Assembly (NCBI RefSeq): GCF_000175635.1
Contig: NZ_ACVP01000004.1
Coordinates: 1-64,000, forward strand
Direction: 5' to 3'
Length of the DNA: 64,000 bases
DNA from: Corynebacterium tuberculostearicum SK141
GTDB taxonomy: Bacteria > Actinomycetota > Actinomycetes > Mycobacteriales > Mycobacteriaceae
Part shown: in pieces, positions 36,779 through 45,328 of the stretch
Layout: each line of letters starts with the position of its first letter
Position numbering within the stretch: position 1 is the stretch's first letter
The notes under the pieces: model-generated
Told to the model about the DNA's origin: nothing
Database searches by the model: none
The model's input: the letters and a program-made list of their open reading frames with translations, nothing else
Position numbers and translations under genes: made by a program

Positions 36779-36784
36779 AGTGTA
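36779..36784 (-). promoter_or_regulatory. -10 hexamer TACACT for the small hypothetical gene
   Basis: TACACT stands 8 bases before the ATG of the 102-residue gene and overlaps the stop-codon region of the SBF transporter gene. Confidence 0.4.
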
Positions 36785-36785
36785 G

Positions 36786-37751
36786 TTACGTGCCGGGGTG
36801 CTGCGCGTAACGGGCCGCTAGCCACGAACACATCATCAACTGAACCTGGTGGTAAATCATCAACGGGAGGATCAGTAGACCAAGAGACGCGCCGCCAGAA
36901 GCAAAGATAACCGAGGCCATGGGGAGTCCCGTGGCCAATGATTTTTTCGATCCACAGAACTCGATAGCGATGGTATCGGCGCGGTTGAATCCCATCTTTT
37001 GGCTCGCCTTTCTGGTGAGCCACAGCATGAAGGCAACGAAGATTGCGGCGAAGACGACCAGGAACGCCAGGTCCCACAGAGAAATAGAGGACCAAATTCC
37101 GTCCACCACACCCTTAGAAAAAGCGGAATACACCACCATCGCGATTGAGCCGCGGTCCACGACTTTAGTGGCCTTGCTTTGTGCAACCTTGCCTACCCAG
37201 CGCCGAGTAAGCTGACCTAAAACAAATGGCGCTAACAATAGAAGGGCGATTTCGCCGAATACTGACGTATCGATGTGAACTCCTCCCCCAGTTCCCATGA
37301 GGAACATGACGAGCAATGGAGTGATGATCACTCCCACTAAGTTTGAGGCAGAAGCCGATACGATTGCGCCCGCCACGTTTCCCTTCGCGATTGAGGTGAA
37401 GGCAACCGACGACTGCACCGTGGATGGAACCAGCGTGAGGAATAAGATGCCCAGGTACATGTCGTGCGATATGACAGCGGTGAGTGGGCGCAGAGCTATG
37501 CCTATAAGCGGGTAAACCACAAAGGTGAAAGCGAGAATTGTGAGGTGTAGCCGCCAGTGCTTGAGCCCGTTGAGGGCTTCTTGAGTGGAAAGCCTCGCGC
37601 CATACAAGAAGAAGAGTAGCGCGATGGCCACGTTTGTTAATTGGCCGACAATGTCGGCAAAGTTCCCGCGGGCTGGTGCGATTATCGCAATGATGACCGC
37701 CAGGATAATGAGGACAATAAGCGGGTCGGGCTTTTTCAAACGCTGCAGCAT
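36786..37751 (-). CDS. SBF-like (bile acid:sodium symporter family) membrane protein
   Basis: A protein of 321 residues with nine or ten membrane helices. Segments typical of the YfeH/SBF-like branch are LLFFLYGARLS, LTLVPSTVQSSVAFTSIAKGN (about residues 105-125) and EFCGSKKSLATGLPMA near residue 270. The family carries organic anions with sodium; the substrate here is unknown. TAAACT stands 6 bases before the ATG. It is monocistronic with respect to its neighbour, whose own promoter overlaps its end. Confidence 0.85.
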   Translation of the reverse strand: MLQRLKKPDPLIVLIILAVIIAIIAPARGNFADIVGQLTNVAIALLFFLYGARLSTQEALNGLKHWRLHLTILAFTFVVYPLIGIALRPLTAVISHDMYLGILFLTLVPSTVQSSVAFTSIAKGNVAGAIVSASASNLVGVIITPLLVMFLMGTGGGVHIDTSVFGEIALLLLAPFVLGQLTRRWVGKVAQSKATKVVDRGSIAMVVYSAFSKGVVDGIWSSISLWDLAFLVVFAAIFVAFMLWLTRKASQKMGFNRADTIAIEFCGSKKSLATGLPMASVIFASGGASLGLLILPLMIYHQVQLMMCSWLAARYAQHPGT

Positions 37752-37757
37752 GCTAAG

Positions 37758-37763
37758 AGTTTA
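37758..37763 (-). promoter_or_regulatory. -10 hexamer TAAACT for the SBF-type gene
   Basis: TAAACT on the minus strand is 6 bases from the ATG at 37751, consistent with a leaderless start. Confidence 0.45.
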
Positions 37764-37821
37764 AACCCGGTTCGTATTCACATGCTGCAGATACTCGAGC
37801 CGAGAAAACACAACCCGTGTA

Positions 37822-37835
37822 GTTTCACGTGAAAC
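37822..37835. promoter_or_regulatory. parS: parS site 1 (ParB-binding palindrome)
   Basis: GTTTCACGTGAAAC, a perfect 14-bp palindrome and the core of the bacterial parS consensus. It is intergenic, just after the Rieske gene. The flanking CCGTGTAGT/ACCACACGG also pair, so the site lies in the stem of a longer hairpin that may end the Rieske transcript. Confidence 0.9.
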
Positions 37836-37852
37836 CACACGGGAAATGCTCT

Positions 37853-38218
37853 TTAGGCCGTGGTGACGTTAGAGCCGTCTTGTTTAACTTCGTATTCTTC
37901 CAATGGATCGCGCCCCGGGCCGGAGATTACGCTTCCATCGCTGAGATTGTAGGAGGTGTTGTGCGCCGTGCAGGTGGCCGTCATGCCATCGATCTCGGTG
38001 ATTGGATTGTGCTGGTGGGGACAGGTTTGGGAGTAGGCCTTAAACTCGCCTTCTTTGGGCTGGGTGAAGATCACGCCATCAACAATCTTCGCGGAGCCAA
38101 TTGGAATCTCGGTAGCCGCAATTTCCGCGGACGGAGAGGAGCCACAGGCTGCGGCGTAGGCGCCTGCAAATGTGGTGGCGGTTCCAAGCAAGAACATTCG
38201 ACGGGAGCACTTAATCAT
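37853..38218 (-). CDS. Rieske [2Fe-2S] lipoprotein with Tat-like signal
   Basis: A protein of 121 residues. The signal begins SRRMFLLG (twin arginine) and has a lipobox AAAC at residue 25, so it is probably exported and lipid-anchored. The mature part carries both halves of the Rieske cluster site, CPHQH and CTAH, with two Cys and two His ligands. It is too small for a cytochrome bc1 Rieske subunit and resembles stand-alone Rieske proteins. The redox partner is unknown. Two parS sites flank the gene. TAGAGT lies 6 bases before the ATG. Confidence 0.88.
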   Translation of the reverse strand: MIKCSRRMFLLGTATTFAGAYAAACGSSPSAEIAATEIPIGSAKIVDGVIFTQPKEGEFKAYSQTCPHQHNPITEIDGMTATCTAHNTSYNLSDGSVISGPGRDPLEEYEVKQDGSNVTTA

Positions 38219-38224
38219 GTCTCT

Positions 38225-38230
38225 ACTCTA
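38225..38230 (-). promoter_or_regulatory. -10 hexamer TAGAGT for the Rieske gene
   Basis: TAGAGT is 6 bases before the ATG at 38218, without a Shine-Dalgarno sequence. Confidence 0.4.
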
Positions 38231-38282
38231 GTCCGTTGGTCTTGCGTAATGTGCCATACCCGTTTGGCCGGTTGCAATCAGA

Positions 38283-38296
38283 GTTTCACGTGAAAC
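38283..38296. promoter_or_regulatory. parS: parS site 2
   Basis: GTTTCACGTGAAAC, intergenic, between the Rieske gene and a small secreted protein gene. The flanks make the 16-mer AGTTTCACGTGAAACA. Confidence 0.9.
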
Positions 38297-38303
38297 ATTG
38301 TAG

Positions 38304-38525
38304 TTAGTTAGCTAGGAGTCCTTCCCAAGTCTCCGGAGAGCCCTCGGAAGTAGCGATAAGTTCATAGGTGCCAGACTCGATGCCTAAATCATCTACGATG
38401 CTCTGTGCAGATTGCTGTTCGTGTGCTTCTGCTACGGACGTCGTTACCTTGTGGTCTTGCTCAGCGTAAGCGCCGATAACAAAAGTTGAAGCGGCGATGG
38501 CCGCCAGGGCGGTACTTTTCTTCAT
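38304..38525 (-). CDS. Small secreted protein, unknown
   Basis: A protein of 73 residues, MKKSTALAAIAASTFVIGAYA followed by an acidic mature part of about 52 residues with no Cys. The signal peptide with AYA|EQ cleavage is clear. AAAGGG precedes the ATG by about 13 bases. I recognise no family. It could be an envelope or secreted peptide, and its stop lies 8 bases from parS site 2. Confidence 0.5.
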   Translation of the reverse strand: MKKSTALAAIAASTFVIGAYAEQDHKVTTSVAEAHEQQSAQSIVDDLGIESGTYELIATSEGSPETWEGLLAN

Positions 38526-38796
38526 GGACTATATTCTGCCCTTTAGGGAACTGATTACGCCCTTGGCCGCCGGGGTTCCATGGCAGTTTTACGCAACCTC
38601 TACCCTCCCTCGCAGGAACAGAATGGGACGATGGACCTACTGTAGGTGCGGTCAAGTATGGGTTAGGGCCAGAAGATATCCAGAGTTATAATATCGGCTG
38701 TTACTAAAATCGAGTAAACAACTGCTCCGGAAATTAACGTCACTGTGACTAGTCTGAAGTGCATGGCGATAATTCAATGCGAAAGGCATAGCTACA
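38526..38796. other. Intergenic stretch with no recognised element
   Basis: About 270 bases between the small secreted gene and the terminator of the SdpI-like gene. Both neighbours are on the minus strand. The promoter of the secreted gene must lie near 38535-38570. I see no other gene, RNA or repeat. Confidence 0.4.
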
Positions 38797-38840
38797 AAAA
38801 TTCCCCTTCTGGATGAAATGTGATGTTCTTCCAGAAGGGG
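38797..38840 (-). terminator. Terminator of the SdpI-like gene
   Basis: On the minus strand an 11-bp perfect stem CCCCTTCTGGA/TCCAGAAGGGG with a 16-base loop is followed by AATTTTTG. It begins 22 bases after the stop codon. Confidence 0.8.
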
Positions 38841-38862
38841 TTGGTTGCGCAGCAGTGCGTGC

Positions 38863-39333
38863 CTACCTGTCGGATTCGCGAGCGGCGTGACGGAGCGCGT
38901 CTACATCAACTTGGGGAGCGGATGCTGCGGTGACCTCTTCCCCACCGCAACCGTCGGAACCACAATTACAGGATTCTCCGCAACCCTCCTCATCCGCGTG
39001 TGCTTGTTCGTAGAGGAACGCGGCACGTGAGCCGAGGTTAGAACCGATGGAGAGGGCTAGAACAGCGGCCACAAAAGTAAGAACCGGGATGAGCCACATC
39101 CAGCCCTCAGCGCGGAGCGCGACGATGCCGCCAAAAACTAGGCAGACGCCGCTGAGTATCCAGAATGGGCCGGCGACGCGATGGGCATTGTCCCATGCTT
39201 CACGAGACTTGCGAATTTCCTGTAGGCGCAAGCCGATATAGCTGTTTCCAGGTAGGCGCTTGGTTGAGGCCAAGGCTCCCACGACGATAAGAAAGACGGC
39301 GAGGATTAAAAAGATGATTCCCACAGCGATCAT
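38863..39333 (-). CDS. SdpI-like membrane protein with Cys-rich tail
   Basis: A protein of 156 residues with three hydrophobic segments (about 4-23, 53-72, 79-97) and the SdpI/YhfL-type motif NSYIGLRLQEIRKSREAWDNAHR between the first and second. SdpI proteins give immunity to membrane-active peptides in Bacillus or act as signal receptors. After the last helix comes a cytoplasmic or external tail with CGESCNCGSDGCGG, four to five Cys in 14 residues, unusual for this family and suggestive of metal binding. TAAACT is 6 bases before the ATG. Confidence 0.75.
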   Translation of the reverse strand: MIAVGIIFLILAVFLIVVGALASTKRLPGNSYIGLRLQEIRKSREAWDNAHRVAGPFWILSGVCLVFGGIVALRAEGWMWLIPVLTFVAAVLALSIGSNLGSRAAFLYEQAHADEEGCGESCNCGSDGCGGEEVTAASAPQVDVDALRHAARESDR

Positions 39334-39339
39334 GTACTT

Positions 39340-39345
39340 AGTTTA
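39340..39345 (-). promoter_or_regulatory. -10 hexamer TAAACT for the SdpI-like gene
   Basis: TAAACT is 6 bases before the ATG at 39333; likely leaderless. Confidence 0.45.
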
Positions 39346-39524
39346 ACCTTGTAGCGCCAAGATGAAAATCGTCGCTGGGGTGAGTGTTCTGACTATGCCT
39401 CCAGTCGGGTAGTATGCCTTTAAGGTCGATCGATAGATATTGAAGCGGCCGTTGCCTCTGTACCGCGCTGTTTCACTCTGGAACTTTTACCAAGGGGCGA
39501 AACACCCGATTTGATTGTAAGTAC

Positions 39525-40736
39525 ATGAATTTCAAGAAACTCTCGGAATCTCTGTTGTTCCGCATCATCGTCGCCATCATCCTTGGCGTGGTGGTGAGCC
39601 AATTCGCGCCAGAATGGTTTGGCCGCGTATTCGCCACCTTCAATGGACTCTTTAGTAACTTCCTCAATTTCTTTATTCCGGTCCTCATCTTCGCGCTTAT
39701 CGCCCCGTCGATTGCTGGTCTGGGACGAGGGGCCGGAAAATGGTTGGGTATTACTGCAGGCATTGCCTACGGCTCAACGATTGTTGCGGGTCTTCTTGCC
39801 TACGTACTTGCGCACTGGCTCTACCCCACCATACTCAGTGGTCAGGATCTGATTACAAATGTCTCCGATATTGATGAGGGGGCACTCACTCCGTACTTCG
39901 AGGTGGAAATGGCGCCGCCTTTTGAGGTTATGACGGCTCTCTTGTTGTCATTCTGCATCGGTGTAGCGATGACTACAGTGAAGTCCGATACCTTGTATGC
40001 GGTCACAAAGGAATTGGAGAGCGTAGTAGTCAAGGTCATTTGGGGCTTTGTAGTGCCAATTCTGCCCTTCTATATCTTCGGCATGTTCTTGGGCTTGGGC
40101 ATGAATGGCAATTTGGGCTCAGTACTCTCGGCCTTCGCGAAGGTCCTGATCCTGGCGGTTGTCATGACTCTGGTTTACCTGGTGCTCCAGTACATCATCG
40201 CTGGTGCCATCACCGGTAAGAATCCTTTCAAGGCATTGCGCAATATGGTGCCGGCATATTTCACCGCACTGGGAACCTCTTCTTCTGCCGCCACCATCCC
40301 GGTGTCTATGGAGTCCACCTTGAAGAATGGCATTTCGAAGCCGGTGGCAAGCTTCGTTATCCCACTGTGTGCGACCATTCACCTCTCTGGTTCCATGATT
40401 AAGCTGACGCTCTATGCCTTTGCGATTGTGTACATGGCGAACCTGGATATTAGTACGAGCACCGGCCTTGGTTTCATCTTCCTGTTGGGAATCATGATGA
40501 TTGCGGCACCAGGTGTGCCTGGCGGCGCGGTTATGGTCGCAGCTGGACTACTGGCGGATATGATGGGCTTTGACGATGGCATGGTGGCGCTGATGATCGC
40601 GGCCTACATCGCCATTGACTCGGTCGGCACGGCTGCCAACGTTACTGGCGACGGCGCTATCGCGATGATCGTGGATAAGTTCGCGGGCTCCAAGAAGGAC
40701 CACACCGAAGAGGAATCTGCAGAAGCAACCGCGTAG
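39525..40736 (+). CDS. Dicarboxylate/amino acid:cation symporter (DAACS family)
   Basis: A protein of 403 residues with about eight membrane helices and two re-entrant loops. The Ser-rich first hairpin is ALGTSSSAATIPVSM (about residues 245-259), and the second loop has APGVPGGAVMVAAGLL. The last helix holds DSVGTAANVTGDG, the substrate and cation site of the GltP/DctA/SstT group. It takes up C4-dicarboxylates, glutamate or neutral amino acids; sequence alone does not decide which. It converges with trpA over a shared terminator. Confidence 0.88.
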   Translation: MNFKKLSESLLFRIIVAIILGVVVSQFAPEWFGRVFATFNGLFSNFLNFFIPVLIFALIAPSIAGLGRGAGKWLGITAGIAYGSTIVAGLLAYVLAHWLYPTILSGQDLITNVSDIDEGALTPYFEVEMAPPFEVMTALLLSFCIGVAMTTVKSDTLYAVTKELESVVVKVIWGFVVPILPFYIFGMFLGLGMNGNLGSVLSAFAKVLILAVVMTLVYLVLQYIIAGAITGKNPFKALRNMVPAYFTALGTSSSAATIPVSMESTLKNGISKPVASFVIPLCATIHLSGSMIKLTLYAFAIVYMANLDISTSTGLGFIFLLGIMMIAAPGVPGGAVMVAAGLLADMMGFDDGMVALMIAAYIAIDSVGTAANVTGDGAIAMIVDKFAGSKKDHTEEESAEATA

Positions 40737-40750
40737 AGGCTTTTTATAGG

Positions 40751-40786
40751 GAACCCTCCTCAGCTGCCGAGAGCTGAGGAGGGTTC
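40751..40786. terminator. Bidirectional terminator between the symporter gene and trpA
   Basis: A perfect 15-bp stem GAACCCTCCTCAGCT/AGCTGAGGAGGGTTC with a 6-base loop. TTCTTCG follows on the plus strand and CCTATAAAAAG on the minus strand. It ends both the symporter transcript and the trp operon. Confidence 0.85.
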
Positions 40787-40801
40787 TTCGCGTCTTCAGG
40801 A

Positions 40802-41668
40802 CTACTCTTGAGTCGCTGCCTTCATGCGAGTTACATACTCGGCGAGTTCCTTATGCAATGCTCTCTCGTCGGAAATGCGGCCTGGAGTTCCTTCCACTGG
40901 CCTGCCTTCCGCGTCTGTTTCACGTGAAACGTGGCGATCGATAATCTTGGTGATTGCGGATCCTGTAATGGCCCCCGCTGCCCCAGCGGCTACGGCATCG
41001 CGCACGTGTTCAGGCTCGGAAATGCCGAATCCGAGCAGTACCGGAGGTCCGTCAAACTTCTTGATGTTAGCGACGACTTCTTCGAGGCCAATTGTTTCTG
41101 ATTGCTTTTCGGCACCGGTAACTCCATCTCTCGATACTGCGTAGATGTAGCCGCGTGAGCTTTGAGCGACGCCCTCGAGGGTGTGCGCAGTCGCGCGGGC
41201 CGGGGCGATAAAGATTGGGTCAATACCGGCTTTCTCTGCTGCGGTGATAAATGGAGCGCCTTCGCGCACAGGGACGTCGGGAAGCAAGATGCTGTCCGCA
41301 CCCGCTTCTGCAAACTCGGCGTAGAACCGGTCGAAACCGCGAGTGAACGCCACATTGCCGTAGATGAGCATGCCGATGGGAAGCTCGGGAAATTCCGCGC
41401 GTATTGTTCGCACCTGTTCCAAGGCGGAATCTACGGTGGCGCCGCCATCGATCGCGCGAAGGTGGGAGGCCTGAATGGTGGGGCCGTCGGCCACTGGGTC
41501 AGAAAATGGAACACCGAGCTCCAATGCATCGGCTCCGGCCGCGACGACGGTTCGCACGATGGCCAGCGTGTGCTCTGGCGTGGGATCGCCCAACATGAGG
41601 AATGGGACGAAAGCACCCTCTCCCCTGTTGCGTAGTGAGCGGAATAGGTCTTCGTATCGGGTGCTCAT
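40802..41668 (-). CDS. trpA: Tryptophan synthase alpha chain
   Basis: TIM-barrel lyase of 288 residues that splits indole-3-glycerol phosphate. The catalytic Glu and Asp lie in ALELGVPFSDPVADGPTIQ (about residues 46-64), and the phosphate loop is GFGISEPEHV. A C-terminal stretch of about 25 residues (SRETDAEGRPVEGTPGRIS) exceeds the usual end and contains the parS-encoded VSRET at about residue 250. It is the last gene of the operon, with its ATG overlapping the trpB stop by one base. Confidence 0.96.
   Translation of the reverse strand: MSTRYEDLFRSLRNRGEGAFVPFLMLGDPTPEHTLAIVRTVVAAGADALELGVPFSDPVADGPTIQASHLRAIDGGATVDSALEQVRTIRAEFPELPIGMLIYGNVAFTRGFDRFYAEFAEAGADSILLPDVPVREGAPFITAAEKAGIDPIFIAPARATAHTLEGVAQSSRGYIYAVSRDGVTGAEKQSETIGLEEVVANIKKFDGPPVLLGFGISEPEHVRDAVAAGAAGAITGSAITKIIDRHVSRETDAEGRPVEGTPGRISDERALHKELAEYVTRMKAATQE
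40917..40930. promoter_or_regulatory. parS: parS site 3 (inside trpA)
   Basis: GTTTCACGTGAAAC near the 3' end of trpA, read there as Val-Ser-Arg-Glu-Thr in a variable loop. Confidence 0.9.
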
Positions 41669-42873
41669 TAGTTCTTCTCCTGGAGCTTAAATTCTGGGTG
41701 GTTCTCAAGGGTGTGGCGAACGTGGTCGATATCCTTATCGCCGCGGCCGGAAAGGGAGACCAAGATGTTGATGTCCTCATCCTTCCGCTTCAAGGCGTAG
41801 GCCAACGCGTGAGAGGATTCGAGAGCGGGAATGATGCCTTCCTTAGTGGAAAGAAGCTGGAATGCTTCGAGTGCTTCGACGTCAGTAATGCCGACATATT
41901 GCGCGCGGCCACTGGCGTGTAAGTGCGCGTGCTGTGGTCCTACATCTGGGTAGTCGAGTCCGGCGGAAATAGAATAGGATTCTTCCACTTGGCCGTCCGC
42001 GTTGCGCATGAGGTAGCTGCGCGCGCCGTGGAGGATGCCAACCGTACCGTTGTTGATGGTGGCACCGTGCTTGCCGGAGTCTAGACCTTCGCCGCCAGGT
42101 TCGGCGCCGACGAGTTCCACTTCCTCTTCCTCAATGAAGTCTGCGAACATGCCGATTGCATTGGAGCCGCCTCCGACACACGCTACGACTACATCCGGTA
42201 GCCCACCGGTGCGCTCAAGCATTTGCGCTTTAGCCTCTTCGGAGATGACCTTGTGGAACTCTCGGACGATGGTTGGGAATGGATGAGGTCCGGCCGCGGT
42301 ACCGAGGAGATAGTGGGATTCATGGAAAGTGGCGGTCCAATCACGGAGGGCTTCATTCACCGCGTCCTTAAGAGTTCCGGATCCGGTGTCGACGGCGACG
42401 ACCTTCGCTCCCATCAGCTCCATACGGAATACGTTTGGCTGCTGTCGGGCCACATCTTTCGCACCCATGTAGATCACACACTCGAGATCCAGCAATGCGC
42501 ACGCAAGTGCAGTAGCGGTGCCGTGCTGGCCCGCTCCGGTCTCCGCAATAATGCGTGTCTTCCCCATCCGCTTTGCTAGCAGTGCCTGACCAAGGACCTG
42601 GTTCGTCTTGTGTGCCCCACCGTGTACGAGGTCCTCACGCTTGAGGAAAATGCGCGCTTTACCCCCGAGGTTCTTCGCCTCTGTAATTGGTGTGGGACGG
42701 CCGAGATAATCACGCAATAGCGTGCTTAGCTCTTTGCGAAATGCGGGGTCGTTTTGTGCGTCGACAAAGGCCTCCTCAAGTTGGTCGAGCGCCGGGATGA
42801 GGGATTCGGGGACGAACTGTCCGCCGAATTCGCCAAAGTATGCCGGAAGGAGCGTTTCACGTGAAACTGTCAT
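41668..42873 (-). CDS. trpB: Tryptophan synthase beta chain
   Basis: A PLP enzyme of 401 residues that joins indole and serine. The PLP lysine is in [12 protein letters not shown] (about residues 83-94), and the phosphate-binding Gly-rich loop is [12 protein letters not shown]. The N-terminus reads [10 protein letters not shown], so parS overlaps codons 3-7 directly behind the start codon. It starts 13 bases after trpCF. The start region must balance ParB binding and ribosome access. Confidence 0.97.
   Translation of the reverse strand: MTVSRETLLPAYFGEFGGQFVPESLIPALDQLEEAFVDAQNDPAFRKELSTLLRDYLGRPTPITEAKNLGGKARIFLKREDLVHGGAHKTNQVLGQALLAKRMGKTRIIAETGAGQHGTATALACALLDLECVIYMGAKDVARQQPNVFRMELMGAKVVAVDTGSGTLKDAVNEALRDWTATFHESHYLLGTAAGPHPFPTIVREFHKVISEEAKAQMLERTGGLPDVVVACVGGGSNAIGMFADFIEEEEVELVGAEPGGEGLDSGKHGATINNGTVGILHGARSYLMRNADGQVEESYSISAGLDYPDVGPQHAHLHASGRAQYVGITDVEALEAFQLLSTKEGIIPALESSHALAYALKRKDEDINILVSLSGRGDKDIDHVRHTLENHPEFKLQEKN
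42854..42867. promoter_or_regulatory. parS: parS site 4 (at the start of trpB)
   Basis: GTTTCACGTGAAAC, codons 3-7 of trpB, starting six bases after the start of the ATG. Again read as VSRET. Confidence 0.9.
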
Positions 42874-42886
42874 CGTTCTCTTCTTT

Positions 42887-44293
42887 CTATGGGTGTGTGT
42901 AGTTCCGGATGGTGCTAAAGGCTTGGGCGATCAGTGAGGAGTCCTTGCGCCCAGGTGCATATTCCAGACCTGAATTGAGGTCGAGTCCCGCCGTGCCGAT
43001 TGACAGTGCCTCTTCGAGGTTGTCAAGCCGGAGCCCTCCGGCGAGGAGGGATTTCTCCTTCACTTCATCGGGGATCGTCCGCCATTCAAAAGTGGTTCCC
43101 GTCCCTCCACTGCCGGAGTCGAGGACGAGGGCCTCTACTTCTGGTACTAGGTCCGGCGTTAAGGCAGCGAATTCAGAGTTATTCATGTCGATGGCTCGCC
43201 AAAGGTGAAGACCGTCAGCGACGCCCCGAACATCGTGAAGGAATTCCAGCTCTGCTTCCCTACTCCCTTGGAATGGGGCGTGAAGCTGGAGAACTTTGAG
43301 GCCGGGGATCCTGGCTAGGCTTCCTAGCGTCTCCAAATCCGTAGACCGCGTCACGGCTACGTACTCCAACTCTGGTTCCGCGGAGATAATGCTTTGTGCG
43401 GTTTCACGTGAAACATTGCGGGGCGAATTCGGCGCGAAGATGAGTCCCCCGTATCGGGCTCCAGCAGCGCGCGCTGCTTGTGCGGAGGAGGCGGTGGTAA
43501 GGCCGCATACTTTGTTGGCACCATAGACGAGGTCGCGCGCCGCCCGATCGATGTCCTCCTGGGAGGTGAGCTGGGAGCCTACAAGGAAGGCATGAGCGTG
43601 GGCTCCTAACCGGCGGACGGTGGCATTATCGCGGATCCCAGATTCGGAAACGATCACCTTTCCGTCTGGAACATGGCGGGCTAGACGTTCGGTGCGGCCT
43701 AGATCAATGCTGAGATCGTGGAGATTGCGGTTGTTGATGCCGATGATATCCACGCCAAAATTCACCGCGCGATCCACCTCGTCCTCGGTGATGGCTTCGG
43801 TCAAGACGTCTAGGCCGAGTTCGTCTGCCAGTGCCTTGAGCTCACCGTAGGTGTTATCGTCCACGATAGACATCATGAGCAAGATGGCATCGGCGCCGTA
43901 ATAGCGCGCGGCATAAACCTGAATGGGATCGACAATAAAGTCCTTGCACAGCACCGGCACATGCGTTGATAGCGCGACGGTCTGCAAGTGGTCGTAGTCG
44001 CCGCCAAACCGATCGGGCTCGCATAACACTGAGATGGCGGAGGCGTAACGGGAGTAGATCCGTGCGATATCACCGGGCCGATAGTCTTCACGGATCATGC
44101 CGAGGGACGGCGAGGCGGACTTGCACTCTAAGATGAAGCGGTTGGTTCCACGGAGGGCGTCGGCAAGCGAACGCTCCGAGCGTGGTACGCGAGCCAAGTC
44201 CACGTGGGACAGTCGCTCCCGGAGTGCGGGCAGGTGAGTGCGGCGCTGGGCGACGATCTCCTCGAGCACCGTGGGTAAAGTATTCTCCGACAT
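42887..44293 (-). CDS. trpC: Bifunctional indole-3-glycerol-phosphate synthase / phosphoribosylanthranilate isomerase
   Basis: A TrpC-TrpF fusion of 468 residues, two TIM barrels in series. TrpC is about residues 1-255 ([44 protein letters not shown]). TrpF is about 258-465 ([25 protein letters not shown], then [15 protein letters not shown]). Fusions of this kind are known in corynebacteria and enterobacteria. ATG 44293 overlaps the trpD stop (TGATG). The TrpF part contains the VSRET of parS site 5 at a loop after FAPNSPRN. Confidence 0.96.
   Translation of the reverse strand: MSENTLPTVLEEIVAQRRTHLPALRERLSHVDLARVPRSERSLADALRGTNRFILECKSASPSLGMIREDYRPGDIARIYSRYASAISVLCEPDRFGGDYDHLQTVALSTHVPVLCKDFIVDPIQVYAARYYGADAILLMMSIVDDNTYGELKALADELGLDVLTEAITEDEVDRAVNFGVDIIGINNRNLHDLSIDLGRTERLARHVPDGKVIVSESGIRDNATVRRLGAHAHAFLVGSQLTSQEDIDRAARDLVYGANKVCGLTTASSAQAARAAGARYGGLIFAPNSPRNVSRETAQSIISAEPELEYVAVTRSTDLETLGSLARIPGLKVLQLHAPFQGSREAELEFLHDVRGVADGLHLWRAIDMNNSEFAALTPDLVPEVEALVLDSGSGGTGTTFEWRTIPDEVKEKSLLAGGLRLDNLEEALSIGTAGLDLNSGLEYAPGRKDSSLIAQAFSTIRNYTHP
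43401..43414. promoter_or_regulatory. parS: parS site 5 (inside trpC(F))
   Basis: GTTTCACGTGAAAC in the TrpF half, read as VSRET after FAPNSPRN. Confidence 0.9.
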
Positions 44294-45327
44294 CAACTCT
44301 CCTCCCTTACGGCATAGTTGGTGTTCTCGTGGAGCGCGAGCCAATCTTCAACAGTGCCGCTGCTGATCAGCTCCTTGGCATGAGTGACTCCCGCCGCGAT
44401 AGTCTCCGTGGTCCCGTTGAGGTAAAACATGGCGCCGGCGGTGGCGGCAATGGCGTCACAATGAGCAGGCTCGCCACGGCCGGCAAAGACCGCACGAAGG
44501 GCTCGGGCATTCGCGGCTCCGTCGCCTCCGGTCAGGTCCTTCAGCTCGTGGCGCTCGATGCCGAGGTCTTCTGGAGTGAGCTCATAAGTGACAATCTCTC
44601 CGTCGTTGAGCTCCCAGGCCTGCGTCGTGCCGTGGGTAGCAATCTCATCGGTGCCAGCACCATGGACGACCAAGGCGCGCTCCCGGCCGAGCTTCCGGAA
44701 TGCTTCCGCGATGAGTTGGCCTTGGGCCGGGTTGGCGATGCCCATGATTTGCAGTGACGGGCGTCCTGGGGACAGGAGCGGTCCTAGCGTATTGAAGATG
44801 GTGGGGATACCTAGCGCCTTTCGCACCGGTTGTACGTGGGCGACGGCTGGGTTGTAGGCCGGGGCGAATAGGAACGTGAAGTTGGAAGCTTTAAATTGGC
44901 GCACTGCTCGGGCGGCGTCTAGGTCCAGTGGGATATTCAGGGCTTCGAGAACATCGGCCGACCCGGACTTGGAAGAGACCGAGCGGTTGCCATGCTTGAT
45001 CATCTTCACTCCCCCGGCGGCGGCAACGAGGGAGGCACCCGTAGTGATATTGATGGTATTCGCGCCATCGCCACCAGTGCCGGCCGAATCCATGAGTCCG
45101 TTTCCAGTGATGGGGAATGGATAGCCCACCTTTAAGAATGCTTTGGCCGCGCCGGCAATGTCTGCGAAAGTCTCGCCGCGGGTGCGGATATGGGTAAGCA
45201 GCGCCGCGATATGAATATCGTCGTAGTCGCCCACGGCCAAGGGGGTAAATACCTCCATGGCTTCTTCGATGGTGGGCTGCGGGTTATTCAGGAAGGTCTG
45301 CAAGGTACGTAGGGGTGTGTGATTCAT
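44293..45327 (-). CDS. trpD: Anthranilate phosphoribosyltransferase
   Basis: A protein of 344 residues that transfers phosphoribosyl from PRPP to anthranilate. The PRPP and Mg motifs are DSAGTGGDGANTINIT (about residues 80-95) and KHGNRSVSSKSGSADVLEAL. ATG 45327 (MNHTPLRTLQ) is chosen because it follows the trpG stop by one base and matches the family; an upstream in-frame extension to 45450 lies inside trpG. Confidence 0.96.
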   Translation of the reverse strand: MNHTPLRTLQTFLNNPQPTIEEAMEVFTPLAVGDYDDIHIAALLTHIRTRGETFADIAGAAKAFLKVGYPFPITGNGLMDSAGTGGDGANTINITTGASLVAAAGGVKMIKHGNRSVSSKSGSADVLEALNIPLDLDAARAVRQFKASNFTFLFAPAYNPAVAHVQPVRKALGIPTIFNTLGPLLSPGRPSLQIMGIANPAQGQLIAEAFRKLGRERALVVHGAGTDEIATHGTTQAWELNDGEIVTYELTPEDLGIERHELKDLTGGDGAANARALRAVFAGRGEPAHCDAIAATAGAMFYLNGTTETIAAGVTHAKELISSGTVEDWLALHENTNYAVREES

Positions 45328-45328
45328 T

